Below, in pieces: positions 1-11,941 of a DNA stretch of 64,000 nt (positions within the stretch are counted from its first letter, which is position 1; every line of letters begins with the position of its first letter). Source of the DNA: Primula veris. Taxonomy: Eukaryota; Streptophyta; Magnoliopsida; Ericales; Primulaceae. Below the pieces are notes generated by a model that made no database searches, was not told where the DNA came from, and saw only the letters and a program-made list of their open reading frames with translations. The stretch is from the NCBI GenBank assembly GCA_963682055.1, contig OY821751.1:10850001-10914000 (forward strand), in the 5' to 3' direction. Both the position numbers and the translations under genes were made by a program.

Positions 1-685
1 CCCTAACCATGTTAGAAATAAGTTCAAATTCATTCTTATAATCCTTCACACTACCACTTTGTTTTAATTTAATTAAGAGATCCAATGGGTTTTCATGCAT
101 GTGTTCAGAAAACCTCTTAATAACTTGCTCACTGAAATTCTCCCAATTAGTTATTCCCCCTGTTTGTTCAAGATTTTGAAACCAAATTAAGGCTTGATCT
201 TCAAAATATAAGTTAGCAATCATAATCTTTTGATTATCTGGGGTCTGGTTCCACTTAAAAAACTGATTAGCCTTATAAACCCATTCCATACATTTGTCAC
301 CAAAAAATTTGGGGAAATCCAATCTAACTGGTTTACAGTTTGTAGAAATTTGTTCATGGAAAAAATTAACATCACCAGTTTTTGAAGATCCTTTGTTGTT
401 GGCTGAGGTTTCTGGCATCTCTCCATCTTTTCCTTGGTTGTTGAAAAAAAAACTGACTTGCTGTAGTTGCAAGTTCATTTGTGCAATTTGATTTTCCAAA
501 ATGATCTTGTCATCCTGGATTTTTTTTGTTTCTTGTAAACTTGCCTGCATCAAGGCCTGTAACTGCTCTAATTTCTGGTCAGTGGTCATGGTATTTTGGG
601 TTTCAGGTTGGTCTAAAGGCTGGTTCATTTGTTGGAAGGGTGTGGCTGGAGGTTGCTGTGAAGCTTGACCTTTCTTTCCGGCCAT
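1..685 (-). CDS. Ty3/gypsy gag, 5' part (runs off window)
   Basis: The reading frame is open from an ATG at 685 down to base 1 with no stop, giving 228 codons, so the gene continues beyond the left edge. It begins MAGKKGQ, followed by a Gln-rich stretch and a short coiled-coil-like segment (residues ~55-85). The retrotransposon gag core follows: RLDFPKFFGDKCMEWVYKAN, then NLYFEDQALIWFQ and NWENFSEQVIKRF. That order of aromatic and acidic residues is typical of the Ty3/gypsy Gag capsid domain, which packages element RNA into cytoplasmic particles. The ATG lies 7 bases downstream of a tRNA-iMet primer-binding site, which supports this start. No lesion is visible, unlike most other elements here, so the copy may be fairly young. 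The clade is not determined because pol is outside the window. Confidence 0.85.
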   Translation of the reverse strand, partial: MAGKKGQASQQPPATPFQQMNQPLDQPETQNTMTTDQKLEQLQALMQASLQETKKIQDDKIILENQIAQMNLQLQQVSFFFNNQGKDGEMPETSANNKGSSKTGDVNFFHEQISTNCKPVRLDFPKFFGDKCMEWVYKANQFFKWNQTPDNQKIMIANLYFEDQALIWFQNLEQTGGITNWENFSEQVIKRFSEHMHENPLDLLIKLKQSGSVKDYKNEFELISNMVR

Positions 686-691
686 TGTCTG

Positions 692-703
692 GCTCTGATA
701 CCA
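692..703 (-). other. Primer-binding site (tRNA-iMet)
   Basis: The minus strand reads TGGTATCAGAGC, the standard plant initiator-methionine tRNA complement. It lies 3 bases inside the end of the LTR and just upstream of the gag ATG, where reverse transcription of the element would be primed. Confidence 0.85.
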
Positions 704-706
704 GTT

Positions 707-1133
707 TGTTATAGCCCAGGTTAAATTATTGCAAAGTTTGCAATGGTAAGTTAAGAAAATACTCAATATTTTTGATATATGTAAACTGCTACATTGTTTG
801 AGTATAAATACTCATTAGGAAATAACTGAAAAAACAAGTAGTGGGGCAGTTACTGTAATTAGTAACTGCCTAATCTAATGGCTGAGATTAACCCAACTCA
901 AACTAATCCTACGGTCCAAAAGAAATAACAGAAACAACATCATTCTTTCAACTAATTACACAGAGGTCCTAAATTACTTAAAACAAAACAAAACGAGACA
1001 AACAGCTGTCTCTCTCTCTCTCAAGCTCATCACCCATGGTGATTAGGGTTTTCTCTAGGGATCAACATAGCCTTACTGTTCCTTAGCTTATTAGCCATAG
1101 AGTCACTACAATTTGGTAACTCATTGTTGTACA
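707..1133 (-). repeat. 5' LTR of the left-edge gypsy element (outer end uncertain)
   Basis: The inner border is clear: on the minus strand the LTR ends ...GGCTATAACA three bases before the PBS. A TATA-like TATTTATA lies near 797-804 and a CT microsatellite at 1011-1022. The outer border is a guess based on a TGTACAACA start at 1133. No target duplication can be confirmed because the other LTR is outside the window. Confidence 0.45.
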
Positions 1134-1645
1134 TGATCAGAAAAAACCAAGTCATGTGATGAACTAGCACCAATCTTTTTAAAAGAAAACACATCATTTG
1201 AACTTCCTATATTACATACTATTACATAATGCTTCTTATAATGCGCTTCATCTTGGGTTTTAGAATTTCATTTTTAAATTTTAGGAATGTTTAATTTTTT
1301 CTTTTATTGATTAAATTATATTTTTTTCCATTATTTATTTTCCTACGTTTTGCATTCTAGAAACAGTTATTGATTTTTTGCCGTATTGTATTTGTTGTTT
1401 CCTTTCTCTCTTTGGAAGGCATGTTTTTGTTTTGCAATTTGGTGCAAAGTTTGATACTCCTTAATTAATTTGTGTTTGTTTGTAGATGACTTTTAATCAT
1501 GATAGTTATTATTAGTTTTGTTGAAGCAAGTAGGCAATGGAAGACTAAATGCTCGTTTTCGAACTGGACACATGGCTTTCATTTTGCTAGGATCGCATAT
1601 GTTTCTCATCTCACAGATCAAGGTCCTGAACTCAAGCCACCGCCA

Positions 1646-1674
<29 letters not shown>
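1646..1674. repeat. Homopolymer C run, 29 bases
   Basis: There are 29 consecutive C residues with no interruption, followed by CT-rich sequence. It creates an artefactual polyproline ORF. The length is unstable both biologically and in sequencing. Confidence 0.95.
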
Positions 1675-1677
<3 letters not shown>

Positions 1678-2867
1678 CTCTCGCACAGGCAATGAGTACA
1701 GGTTGTTTCGATTTAAAAATTGTTGTTCTTTTATAGTACTAGAATTTCATTTTAATGATACATAATCAACATAAGCTACTCTCTTATATTTGGACATTTC
1801 ATACCCTCAAGATGATAACATATTAACCCGGGTCAATCAACAAAAGTTACTCTCCTATATTAGAGCAAAATGCTAGTTTTTTTTTTTTTTTGTATCAATA
1901 AATGAATGTATCGATTATCAAGACAAGAGTTGAAATCGTGCTTTGGTAGGTACATAGATACATTCGTGAGCTCTAAAGCAAGAAAAAATAGCAGAAGAGC
2001 CTTTCTATAAGTTTCACCCAAAACCATGAATGGTCAGGCTTTATTTGCTTACTTATCTTTGTATGTTTGTTTTCCTTGTCTTGGCCTAAACTCTAGTGTT
2101 TGCTTGATCAGCTACTTTGGCATAGAATAACTATATATAAACTGTACACTAGTAGTATCTTGTGTGATATTATTTATTCTATCAGTTTTAGTTTAACTAA
2201 TATATAAATTTACTATGAAATTTTCAGGATAGCTGCAATGTTTTAGACTCTTATAAAGATACTTGTTTGATCTCCCTCGGAAACAAATGGCGGGACTTGA
2301 AAGACGTGTTAAGAAGAGACCATGATGGTGTAGACCTGATCAATGGAATATGTTTATTGTATTTGACAAATAATGTTTGTTGTTTTTTTTATGAATTCTT
2401 CGGATCAAAAGTTTATATATATTTTTTTTTTTATTGTTCTTTTTGTTATTAGATTGAAATGTTGAGTGTTTCTTTTTAATTGATGTGGTTTACGTTTTAC
2501 TCAAAAACCGAACAAAAGTGTTTCGCTACTAAACCCATCATCCTTCGTCGTCTTTTAACATTAAAAAATGTTAGCTAATGTCAAAATGATAAATATAAGA
2601 ATAATCAAAATATATATTAAGGAAAAATAATGAAAATATACATATTATTGGTAATTAATTAAAGAAAACTAACACTTTAAAACAGTTTTAAATATTAGTA
2701 CATATGCTCACGATTCTGCTACATACATGATTCTACTTTTTTTTACTCTTTCTTTTAAAATTTGATGCATATTAATGTTACATTATATGTAACAAATCTT
2801 AAATAAAAGTTAAGAATATGAGTTTTTGGAAATTAATTATGCTTTTATATAATAATCAATGATTCTC

Positions 2868-3072
2868 AGAGTATTTAATTACATTATTACATTATATGTA
2901 CCTAATTTTATATGACGTATTTGATTACATGTACCTAATTTAATACGGAGCATTTAATTACAATATTATATTATACGTACCTTGTTTTTGATAATCAAAA
3001 CATTATGCGTACCTAATTTAATACAAAGTATTTAATTACAGTTTTACATTATATGTACCTAATTTAATACAC
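2868..3072. repeat. Degenerate tandem repeat, about four copies
   Basis: A unit resembling GTATTTAATTACATTATTACA plus TATATGTACCTAATTTAATAC recurs about four times with substitutions and small gaps, with unit length roughly 50-65 bp. No coding content. Confidence 0.6.
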
Positions 3073-3287
3073 CTACTCCATTGTAGTCCACCATCACTAT
3101 ATAAATAGGAGTTGTTCCGTCTCGATATTCTTCAATCTTTCATTGAATACCCATTACAAGTTAGGGCTCCCCCCATTGCAAATGCCCTTCATTCTTTATT
3201 TGTTTTTATTATCATTTCTTTTTTTCTATTACTCTTTATTATCAGGGTGTTTTGATGCAATCTCAATCTGCCCCTCAATTCTTTTTA

Positions 3288-3740
3288 CTATTCTTTTCAT
3301 TTCTTTTATTAGCAAAATCCGACGAGGGCGCTTTAGCGATCGAGTGTTGATGCAACGAATTATGAGTGGATTTGATTTTTTTTTTCATACTATTTTTTAA
3401 CACTAAGGAGATTTGATTTTTGGGACTCTGTTTGAGTTGTATAGTTAGGGTTAGGGTTCAGTTTGTGTTGATTTTATGCTTTTGATGATTTTTGTAAATT
3501 ACTATACTAATTAAATGTTGGCAGATACTATGTATATCACCTTCTTTTTTATACTATTCTTTTTATTTCTTCAATTAGAAAAATCCCACGAGCGCACTTT
3601 AGCGATCGATTTTGATGCAACGAATGAGTTAAGGTTAGGGTTCCGTTAGCAATGGTTTGCTTGGTTTTATGTCTTTGATGATTTTTGTAAATTACTGTAC
3701 TATATAGATGTTGGCAGATACTATATCACCTTCTTTTTTT
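3288..3740. repeat. Direct duplication, about 200-265 bp per copy
   Basis: Copy 1 starts at 3288 and copy 2 at 3553. Both contain ACTATTCTTTT, CTTTAGCGATCGA, TTGATGCAACGAAT, a GGTTAGGGTT segment, TTTGATGATTTTTGTAAATT and TGTTGGCAGATACTAT in the same order. Copy 1 carries about 60 extra bases. This is a diverged segmental duplication with no coding capacity. Confidence 0.75.
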
Positions 3741-6176
3741 ATCAATAAATTACTATTTTAGCAATTTGTATAATACTATTTTAACACCCTATATGCAGAA
3801 AGGACATGCCTGTACGGATTACTTCATTAGAATTTTCAGAAAATCCGTATATTGAAACCCCTACAAGTTTTTAATTGATGAATAACTTGATTTCTATTAT
3901 CGAGCATGTTTTTCATTTCGTAAACAATTAACAATCATGCCGAATAGATATCCGTGTTCGTAACCAATTAGCGTGACCAATACATCTCTTGTTCAGTGTC
4001 ATGTTTTTATACTAAGCACGTCACCTGTAAACCTTTGTTACTTTTGAGTAGGCACAGTCATATTTCACACTTTTTTTTTTAATTTTATCTTGTAAAGACA
4101 TTAAGTAATAAAGTACCAGTTTATTTTGTTGAGCATTCAAAAACATCTAGCTTGTTGTTAAATTTTCTACAATTTTAGAAAAATCGCAGCTTTTTAGCTT
4201 ATACTACGATCAAAAACCCCTTAATAACATGGTCTCAAATGAGTGTGGATAAGTGTTTCTTTTTTTGTTTATGTTTTCTTGAAGAGAAATTAAGTAGTAA
4301 TAACTAACAAGTCAGCTTATTTTGTTGTGTACCCAATGTGTATGATACTGCTTAGAAACATTCAAGAACTATTAGTTTTCTACTTTTCTTTTTGAATTTT
4401 CTACAATGTTCAAAAAAATCACAGCTTTTTAGCTTAAAAGCTATGACCAAACATTTGTTTGTACTAATCAATGATTCTCCCACATAAAAAGTATGTTTAT
4501 AGAGGTTTTCTGTAATGTTTTGTTTTAGTTTAATTTTATGTAGCTCATGGATTCGACATTGACAATAGTTTCCAATAAGATACTATATTTCTCACCCTAG
4601 ATATATACTTGAAAGTGGCTCTTTGTATCGTCTTTACTCCTTATCTATGACAAAATGTTTGATTCTACATCAGTGACAGGTGTGGAAGACGAAGAGGATG
4701 AAGCAGATCAAACAAAAATACATATGTCATGAAGCGAATAAATGAATTACCAGATAAACGGTAATATTTTCTTTCTCTCACATGATTTATTTGTAGTTTC
4801 GAAGTACGAAAAAGTTCTTAAGAGCTTAGAAGACAAGTGTTGTCTTACTACGTTGACCAATTCGACCCTCTTTCCATTTATTGTTATCCTTGAATTTTTG
4901 TTGGGACTTGGGAGAGTAATCTTCGAACTTTTGATGTTAACCCTTGCAATTCTTTTTAAAATTGTTATTGTTATTTTTGTTTATGATCTGTATAATCTAG
5001 GGTCATCTGTAAGTTCTCAAGTTACATATATACTTTTTATGCATGATATATCTACTTTATCCAATTTTATTAATTTCCTTACTATTTCTGAACTTGGCTT
5101 AATATCATGGAAAGGAGGATTTCTTATGATATATGATTACTCGTGCATTAATACATTCGCTTTTTAGAAAGGTTAACTTTTCCATGTAGACCAAATTTAG
5201 TTATTTTCAAGATTGGTAACTACTTGTTTTGTATCCTTGCATGAAAACTGAAAAGATGAAATTTAAAACAACACATGGATGGTTGATAAATATAGTAAGA
5301 TGGCTAAGCCTATTCATGTCTAAAGAGAAACAAAGAGGCAAGAACTAACATATGCCTACTTAAAGCATCTGCATCTCCTTTTGTAAAACATCTAAATTCC
5401 ATTTTCCAAGAGTTTTGTACAAAAAAACACTGTATCTGGTTTCCTCACTCACCTCAAAATAAACATTACTTTAAAAGTTACCCTGTATATAAGGAACCAA
5501 AAGTTCCCAGACAAAACCCTATAGCTGCCCCTCTCTCTCTCTTCAAGATCAATTTCTCCCCCCCTCTCTCTTCAAGATCAAAATAAACATGAGCTCAACA
5601 TAATTCTCGAATCAATTGTAAGCCACTTTTATCTCTTCTATAGGTATATTGTTCATATAATTTATTAATTCTAACAATTTGGAATAGAAACTTTTAAACC
5701 AATTAAATTTGAAATTTATTTTCATCAAGTAAATTTTGCTTGGTTTTAATTTTTGATTCTCCATTTAATTGGCTCTAATTTAGAAGTAATTTTAGATTTT
5801 CTTTTACTGTTTTTATACAATTGAAATAGAATAAGTTTTTCAAATGGGCAAATGATGAACATAGCATCTATTTGGACGGATTAACCATGAGGCTTACAAA
5901 TCGAGATTAAAAAAGCTCATGCAAGGCAAGAGTTGTTATGATAACTGTAAAATCCCGTCTTTAATTTCTATTATTGATTTTAATATTAATGATTATTTAG
6001 ATTTATATTCGTTTTATAAATGGGTTGGAAATATAAGTCGGTAAAGAAGTTTGAAAAGTCAGTATTTATTTGTAATTAAATTGTAATGAGTTACTCATGG
6101 GTTTATGTCACCCGTTGTGTATAACGTTTGTATTGGAATTTAAGAGGAATAATAAAGTTAGAGCTATAATATTGGC

Positions 6177-6180
<4 letters not shown>

Positions 6181-6226
<46 letters not shown>
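6181..6226. repeat. (TA)n microsatellite
   Basis: An uninterrupted TA dinucleotide tract of 23 units lies about 50 bp before the left end of the fold-back element. Confidence 0.95.
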
Positions 6227-6232
<6 letters not shown>

Positions 6233-6274
6233 CGAGGATACTACCTCTAAGATAGAATTATAAATTGTGAATGT

Positions 6275-6510
6275 TGTTGTGATACATTATGTGTGCTTGT
6301 CCTTATTCATGTATAGGTCACATACATTATGTATAACCTTTGAGTTTGTGACTTATGGCTTTCTAGCTTTCCTCTTATACATGTATCTTATTCCACCCAT
6401 CCACTATATAAAAGGGTTGGACACACATTCATACTTGAATAAGAATACTTTACTCTCTCTCCATACATTTCTTGCTATGTCGATACTTTGCTAATAGTTG
6501 CCACACAACA
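6275..6510 (+). repeat. LTR of the left fold-back arm
   Basis: The LTR starts TGTTGTG and ends CACAACA, a perfect 7-bp terminal inverted repeat. It contains a TATA box TATATAAA at 6405-6412. The internal region begins immediately after with CGTTATCGGCAC, in primer-binding-site position. Length is 236 bp, short as is common for copia elements. Confidence 0.8.
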
Positions 6511-7939
6511 CGTTATCGGCACTTTGCTTAACGACGGAATAAAGAAATAGCTAGATAGTTTCATTAGAAGTGAGTATACGGATCTATTTCTTCCTCGACG
6601 AGTTAGGAAGAGGGTTTATTGGGTTGCTAGTTCACATATCGATCATCCTTTTGGCATTTCCGAATTAAGGTACACAATTTCTACTTGTAATAAAACGTAG
6701 AAATTGCATGATTAATCTACAATAAAACCGGAAATCTCAAGTTTAAGATTTATATCACATGATGGATGTTTTTTTTTATGAAAAATTGCTATTGGAACTC
6801 ATGTATGTCACTTATAAAATTACCTATAACTTGTAAAATTAGACATAATAAACTGTCGGACCTAAACTGTCATTTTTAGAACATTGGAGGACTAATCTGT
6901 GACCTACCGAAACTTTAGGGTCTCTCTGTAAATCTCCTGAAACTATAGGACCAGCACTGAAATTACCCTTAAAATGCATATTAGTTTACTTTATTTACAC
7001 TCATAGTCCCTGTAGTTACTACTTATACACATAATAGTATATATGTACGAGTTTACCCAATGTTTAGTCCGAAAATACTTATTTACATGCAAATGATCTA
7101 AGATTTAATTGCTACAACTTCTAAAATTTATAGAAATCTTGTAAAAAATACCTCTTGCATAATAGTATTAATTGCTTGTGTGACATTAACTAAATTTAGC
7201 CTCTTAGCATGCCACCATTTATTGCATATGAATTGATATAACATATGCGATGTATTAATTACCCATAGAAAATGACAAAAGTCACACTTTAGTGTTGGAT
7301 TAAATAATAACTCATGTGGTTTAATATTACTACTCCATGTTAGGACTAGTTTACATGAGTACGGTATGCCTTTATATTTTGTTGAAAGCTATTTTATATG
7401 TTACGTGAGCTTATAAATTGACTCGAATTTGAACAATTTACAATGTATCTCTTTTGAGAAATTTTCCTCAAGGTTAAACATTTAGATGTAGCTTTTGAGT
7501 TGAAAATTTGCGAAATGCGGTATATATATTCACATTTAAGTTGAAATAATTATGAATCTTTCCCAAATAGGCTCACCTATTTGGATACGATGTCTAGAAA
7601 AGATAAATACGGAAGTCGCTCTCCTAATGAGGTCGGTTTTTAAGAGGCATTCGTGCCCACCCCCCTCACCGTCTTTCCTGGTCGTGTCCAAGTAGAGCTG
7701 CCGAAAGGGGTTGAGTAAATAATAAGTTTCCCGAATGTATCTATATAGGTGTATTTTTCCTGAATTGGTGTCTCAGTATCGGCCCATTGCTCGATTACTC
7801 ACCTATTCAATTGAAAGCAAAACTAGTATTTTTCGAACTTGTCGATTCGAAACAAGTTTGTGCTTATGCAAACCATAAACATATAAACCTGTTGATTTAT
7901 ATGATAACTAATCCAGTATTTTTCTCCCGTTGTAGAAAA

Positions 7940-8931
7940 ATGTCAATCAAACTTGACTTTCCGATCCTCGATACCGCTGGGAAGAACTACTTGGACTGGA
8001 CTCAAGATATCCAGAACCATCTAGATGCCCAAGGCTTGTTGGATGTCATCTACGCTGATGATGAACGTGAAGTGGAAGTGTCGCATGAAATGCATGCGAG
8101 GGTGATGTGTTCCGCCGCCACTTATCAGATGCAATGAAGTCTGAGTTTATAGCGATCACCTCACCGAAGATGCTGTGGGACTCTCTCAGAGAGCGCTTCG
8201 ACCACCAAAAGACCATATGGCTTCCTGAAACCCGCCATGATTGGCTGAATCTGCGATTTCAGGACTTCGAGAGCGTTACGAAATATAATGCTGAAGTATG
8301 CAGAATTCGTGCTCTTCTCCAGTATTGTGATGAAACATTAACCGACAATGACTTGCTGGAGAAGACCTACACCACATTTCCTACCTCTGACATCTTGCTC
8401 CAAAAGCAATTTTGTTAGTCTAAGTATACAAAGTTCCCTGAGCTCATCACCCAGCTGTTATTGGACGAGAAAAATAGCCTCGTTTTAATGAGGAACAACA
8501 ATTCTCGTCCTGCTGGGACAAAGGCTATTCCAAAGCCTGATGCTAATGCTGTTCGTGGACCTTGTCCACGATATTGGAAACGAGAAAAGGGCCAATCGTC
8601 CCGTCGGCCAAGGAACATGGGTGAGCGTAATGCTCGTCTAGCGAAGCGCGGTTTGGACAATCGTCCGAACCGAGGACTTGTGGCTCCTCCTAGGAAGTCT
8701 CGTGGTGGTAGAAACAACCGGGCAAGTCGTCCCAAAGCAAGAGAACCGGCCGATATGACAACTTTGTGGTATAAATGTGGTGGAAATTGTCATATGCAAA
8801 GGACTTGTAGGGCAACTCCCCAAGAAGTCGAAAACTACCACAAGGGTAGGAGGGTCGAAGCTAACATGATTGAAGCTAGTACAAAAGAAACTCTTGAGAC
8901 CCCTGACTTTGAGGCTCACATGGAAGAATAA
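7940..8931 (+). pseudogene. copia gag, left arm (broken)
   Basis: The product would be a Ty1/copia Gag nucleocapsid protein. The ATG at 7940 opens MSIKLDFPILDTAGKNYLDW, the usual copia Gag N-terminus, followed by MLWDSLRERFDHQK, HDWLNLRFQDFESV and a basic RNA-binding region. A zinc knuckle then reads WYKCGGNCHMQRTC; its first cysteine is lost. Lesions: a frameshift between about 8085 and 8115, where the coding frame moves from ...EVEVSHEM to RRHLSDAMKSEF, and a TAG at 8416-8418 replacing a Gln codon. The frame ends FEAHMEE at 8931. A separate pol frame begins near 9150 with a protease DSATTHTI motif and is cut by the fold-back junction at 9220. It cannot make a full-length protein. Confidence 0.85.
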
Positions 8932-9520
8932 AGTTTTTTTTCATTTCTTTTAATAATTGAGCAGTTTTGCTCCTGGATTATGTTATTTCAATTCCATTTC
9001 GGATTATGTTTTTTCCTTTGGATATTGTTCATTTCTTTTGGATTATGGTTTGTTTTATGGATAATGTTTTGAACATTTCTCGTAAAATTTAAAGTTCTTT
9101 CATTGAGAAATTTCTTTTATTCGTGTGACCGACTTTAAATTATTTTACTTTTAGGCATGTATTGTGGGGCAGTTGATTGTCTGGTTGATAGTGCCACTAC
9201 ACACACTATCTTAAAAGATAAATGGTTTTTTATCTTTTAAGATAGTGTGTGTAGTGCCACTATCAACAAGACAATCAACTTCCCCACAATACATGCCTAA
9301 AAGTAAAATAATTTAAAGTCGGTCACACGAATAAAAGGAATTGCTCAATGAAAGAACATTAAATTTTACGAGAAATGTTCAAAACATTATCCTTAAAACA
9401 AACCATAATCCAAAAGAAATGAACAATATCAAAAGGAAAAAAACATAATCCGAAATGGAATTGAAATAACATAATCCAGGAGCAAAACAGCCCAGTTATT
9501 AAAAGAAATGAAAAAAAACT
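8932..9520. repeat. Fold-back centre: post-gag spacer, protease start, 10-bp loop
   Basis: The arms meet here. The left arm reads through a T-rich spacer into codons for CLVDSATTHTILKDKWFF, which carries the aspartate of a copia-type protease. The right arm is the mirror image, beginning at 9231 with TATCTTTTAAGATAGTGTG. The sequence ACACACTATCTTAAAAGATA at 9201-9220 is perfectly complementary to the first bases after the 10-bp spacer at 9221-9230. Confidence 0.9.
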
Positions 9521-10509
9521 TTATTCTTCCATGTGAGCCTCAAAGTCAGGGGTCTCAAGGGTTTTTTTTGCACTAGCTTCAATCATGTTAGCTTCGACCC
9601 TTCTACCCTTGTGGTAGTTTTCGACTTCTTGGGGAGTTGCCCTATAAGTCCTTTGCATATGACCATTTCCTCCACATTTATAGCACAGAGTTGCCCTATA
9701 AGTCCTTTGCTTTGGGACGACTGGCCCGGTTGTTCCTACCACCACGAGACTGCCTACGAGGAGCCACAGGTCCTCGGTTCGGACGATTGTCCAAACCTCG
9801 CTTGGCTGGACGAGCATTACGCTCATCCATGTTCCTTGGCTGACGGGAGGACTGGCCCTTTTCTCGTTTCCCATATTGTGGACGAGGTCCACGAACAACA
9901 TTATCATGAGGCATTGGAATAGCCTTTGTCCCAGCAGGACGAGAATTGTTGTTCCTCATTAAAACGAGGCTATTTTTCTCGTCCAATAACAGCTGGGTGA
10001 TGAGCTCAGGGAACTTGGTATACTTAGACTGGCGATATTGCTTTTGGAGCAAGTTGTCAGAGGTAGGAAATGTGGTGTAGGTCTTCTCCAGCAAGTCATT
10101 GTCGGTGATGTTTCACCACAATACTGGAGAAGAGCACGAATTCTGCATACTTTAGCATTATATTTTGTAACGCTCTCGAAGTCCTGAAATCGCAGATTCA
10201 GCCAATCATGGCGGGCTTCAGGAAGCCATATGGTCTTTTGGTGGTCGAAGCACTCTTTGAGAGAGTCCCACAGCATCTTCGGTGAGGTGATCGCTATGAA
10301 CTCAGACTTAATTGCATCTGATAAGTGGCGGCGGACAGAATCATCGCCCTCGCATTCATTTCACGCGACACTTCCACTTCACGTTCATCCTCAACGTAGA
10401 TGACGTCCAACAAGCCTTGGGAATCTAGATGGTTCTGGATATCTTGAGTCCAGTCCAAGTAGTTCTTGCCAGCGGCATCGAGGATAGGAAAGTCAAGTTT
10501 GATTGACAT
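9521..10509 (-). pseudogene. copia gag, right arm (broken)
   Basis: This is the mirror copy of the left-arm gag, starting MSIKLDFPILD at 10509 and ending FEAHMEE at 9521. It shares the frameshift between the EVEVS segment and the RRHLSDAIKSEF segment, so that lesion predates the fold-back or was already in the source family. Private changes are a one-base deletion in the CGETSP region near 10110 and a short duplication near 9650-9710 that repeats AGGACTTATAGGGCAACTC around the zinc knuckle. Its knuckle reads CYKCGGNGHMQRTY: the first cysteine, lost in the left arm, is kept here, and the last one is changed to Tyr. The left arm's TAG is a CAG here. Not translatable as a whole. Confidence 0.85.
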
Positions 10510-11941
10510 TTTTCTACAACGGGAGAAAAATACTGGATTAGTTATCATATAAATCAACAGGTTTATATGTTTATGGTTTGCATAAGCACAAACTTGTTTC
10601 GAATCGACAGGTTCAAAAAATACTAGTTTTGCTTTCAATTGAATAGGTACTCTTTAATCGAACAACGGGCCGATACTGAGACACCAATTCAGCAAAAATA
10701 CACCTATATAGATACATTCGGGGAACTTATTATTTACTCAACCCCTTTTGGTAGCTCTACTTGGACACGACCAGGAAAGACAGTGAGGGGGGTGGGCACG
10801 AATGCCTCTTAAAATCTGACCTCATTAGGAGAGCGACTTCCGCCTTTATCTTTCCTAGACATCGTATCCAAATAGGTGAGCCTATTTGGGGAAGATTCAT
10901 AATTATTCCAACTTAAATGTGAATATATATACCGGATTTCACAAATTTTCAACTCAAAAGTTACATCTAAATGTTTAACCTCGAGAAAAATTTCTTTAAA
11001 GAGATACATTGTAAATTGTTCAAATTCGAGTCAATTTATAAGCTCACGTAACATATAAAATAGCTTTCAACAAAATATAAAGGCATACCGTACTCATGTA
11101 AACTAGTCCGAACATGGAGTAGTAATATTAAACCACATGAGTTATTATTTAATCCAACACTAAAGTGTGACTTTTGTCATTTTCTATGGGTAATTAATAC
11201 ATCGCATATGTTATATCAATTCATAGGCAATAAATGGTGGCATGCTAAGAGACTAAATTTAGTTAATGTCACACAAGCAATTAATACTATTATGCAAGAG
11301 GTATTTTCTACAAGATTTCTACAAATTTTAGAAGTTGTAGCAATTAAATCTTAGATCATTTGCATGTAAATAAGTATTTTCGGACTAAACATTGGGTAAA
11401 CTAGTACCTATATACTATTCTGTGTATAAGTAGTAACTACATGGACTATGAGTTTAAATAAAGGAAACTATATGCATTTTAAGAGTGATTTCAGTGTTGG
11501 TCATATAGTTTCAGGAGATTTACAGAGAGACCCTAAAGTTTCGGTAAGTCACAGATTAGTCCTCCAATGTTCTAAAGATGACAGTTTAGGTCCGACAGTT
11601 TATTATGTCTAATTTTACAAGTTATAAGTCATTTTATAAGTGACATACATGAGTTCCAATAGCAATTTTTCATTAAAAAAAAACATCCATCATGTGATAT
11701 AAATCTTAAACTTGAGATTTCCGGTTTTATTATAGATTAATCATGCAATTTCTACGTTTTATTACAAGTAGAAATTGTGTACCTTAATTCGAAAATGCAA
11801 AAAGGATGATCGATATGTGATCTAGCAACCCAATAAACCCTCTTCCTAACTCGTCGAGGAAGAAATAGATCCGTATACTCACTTCTAATGAAACTATCTA
11901 GCTATTTCTTTATTCCGTCGTTAAGCAAAGTGCCGATAACG

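Larger units (their letters stand above)
1134..6274. other. Intergenic AT-rich DNA without recognisable genes
   Basis: No ORF with family resemblance or consistent splice structure is seen. Short ORFs here are AT-driven or driven by the poly-C run. A TATA-like TATATAAGG near 5483 followed by CT-rich repeats around 5531-5570 could be a promoter relic, but no gene follows. Two blocks near 4060-4200 and 4260-4440 are diverged copies of each other (shared TTTTCTACAAT and CAGCTTTTTAGCTTA). Confidence 0.6.

Noticed and set aside
1499..1765. Polyproline ORF of 88 codons on the plus strand (and an overlapping 72-codon one)
   Set aside because: Created entirely by the 29-base C run; no flanking protein-like sequence.
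4742..5167. 141-codon hydrophobic ORF on the plus strand
   Set aside because: AT-driven composition, no recognisable family, no promoter or splice context.
5943..6270. LTR start (TGTAAAATCCCGTC) left of the fold-back
   Set aside because: Resembles gypsy LTR beginnings, but no partner, PBS or end was found; too weak to list.
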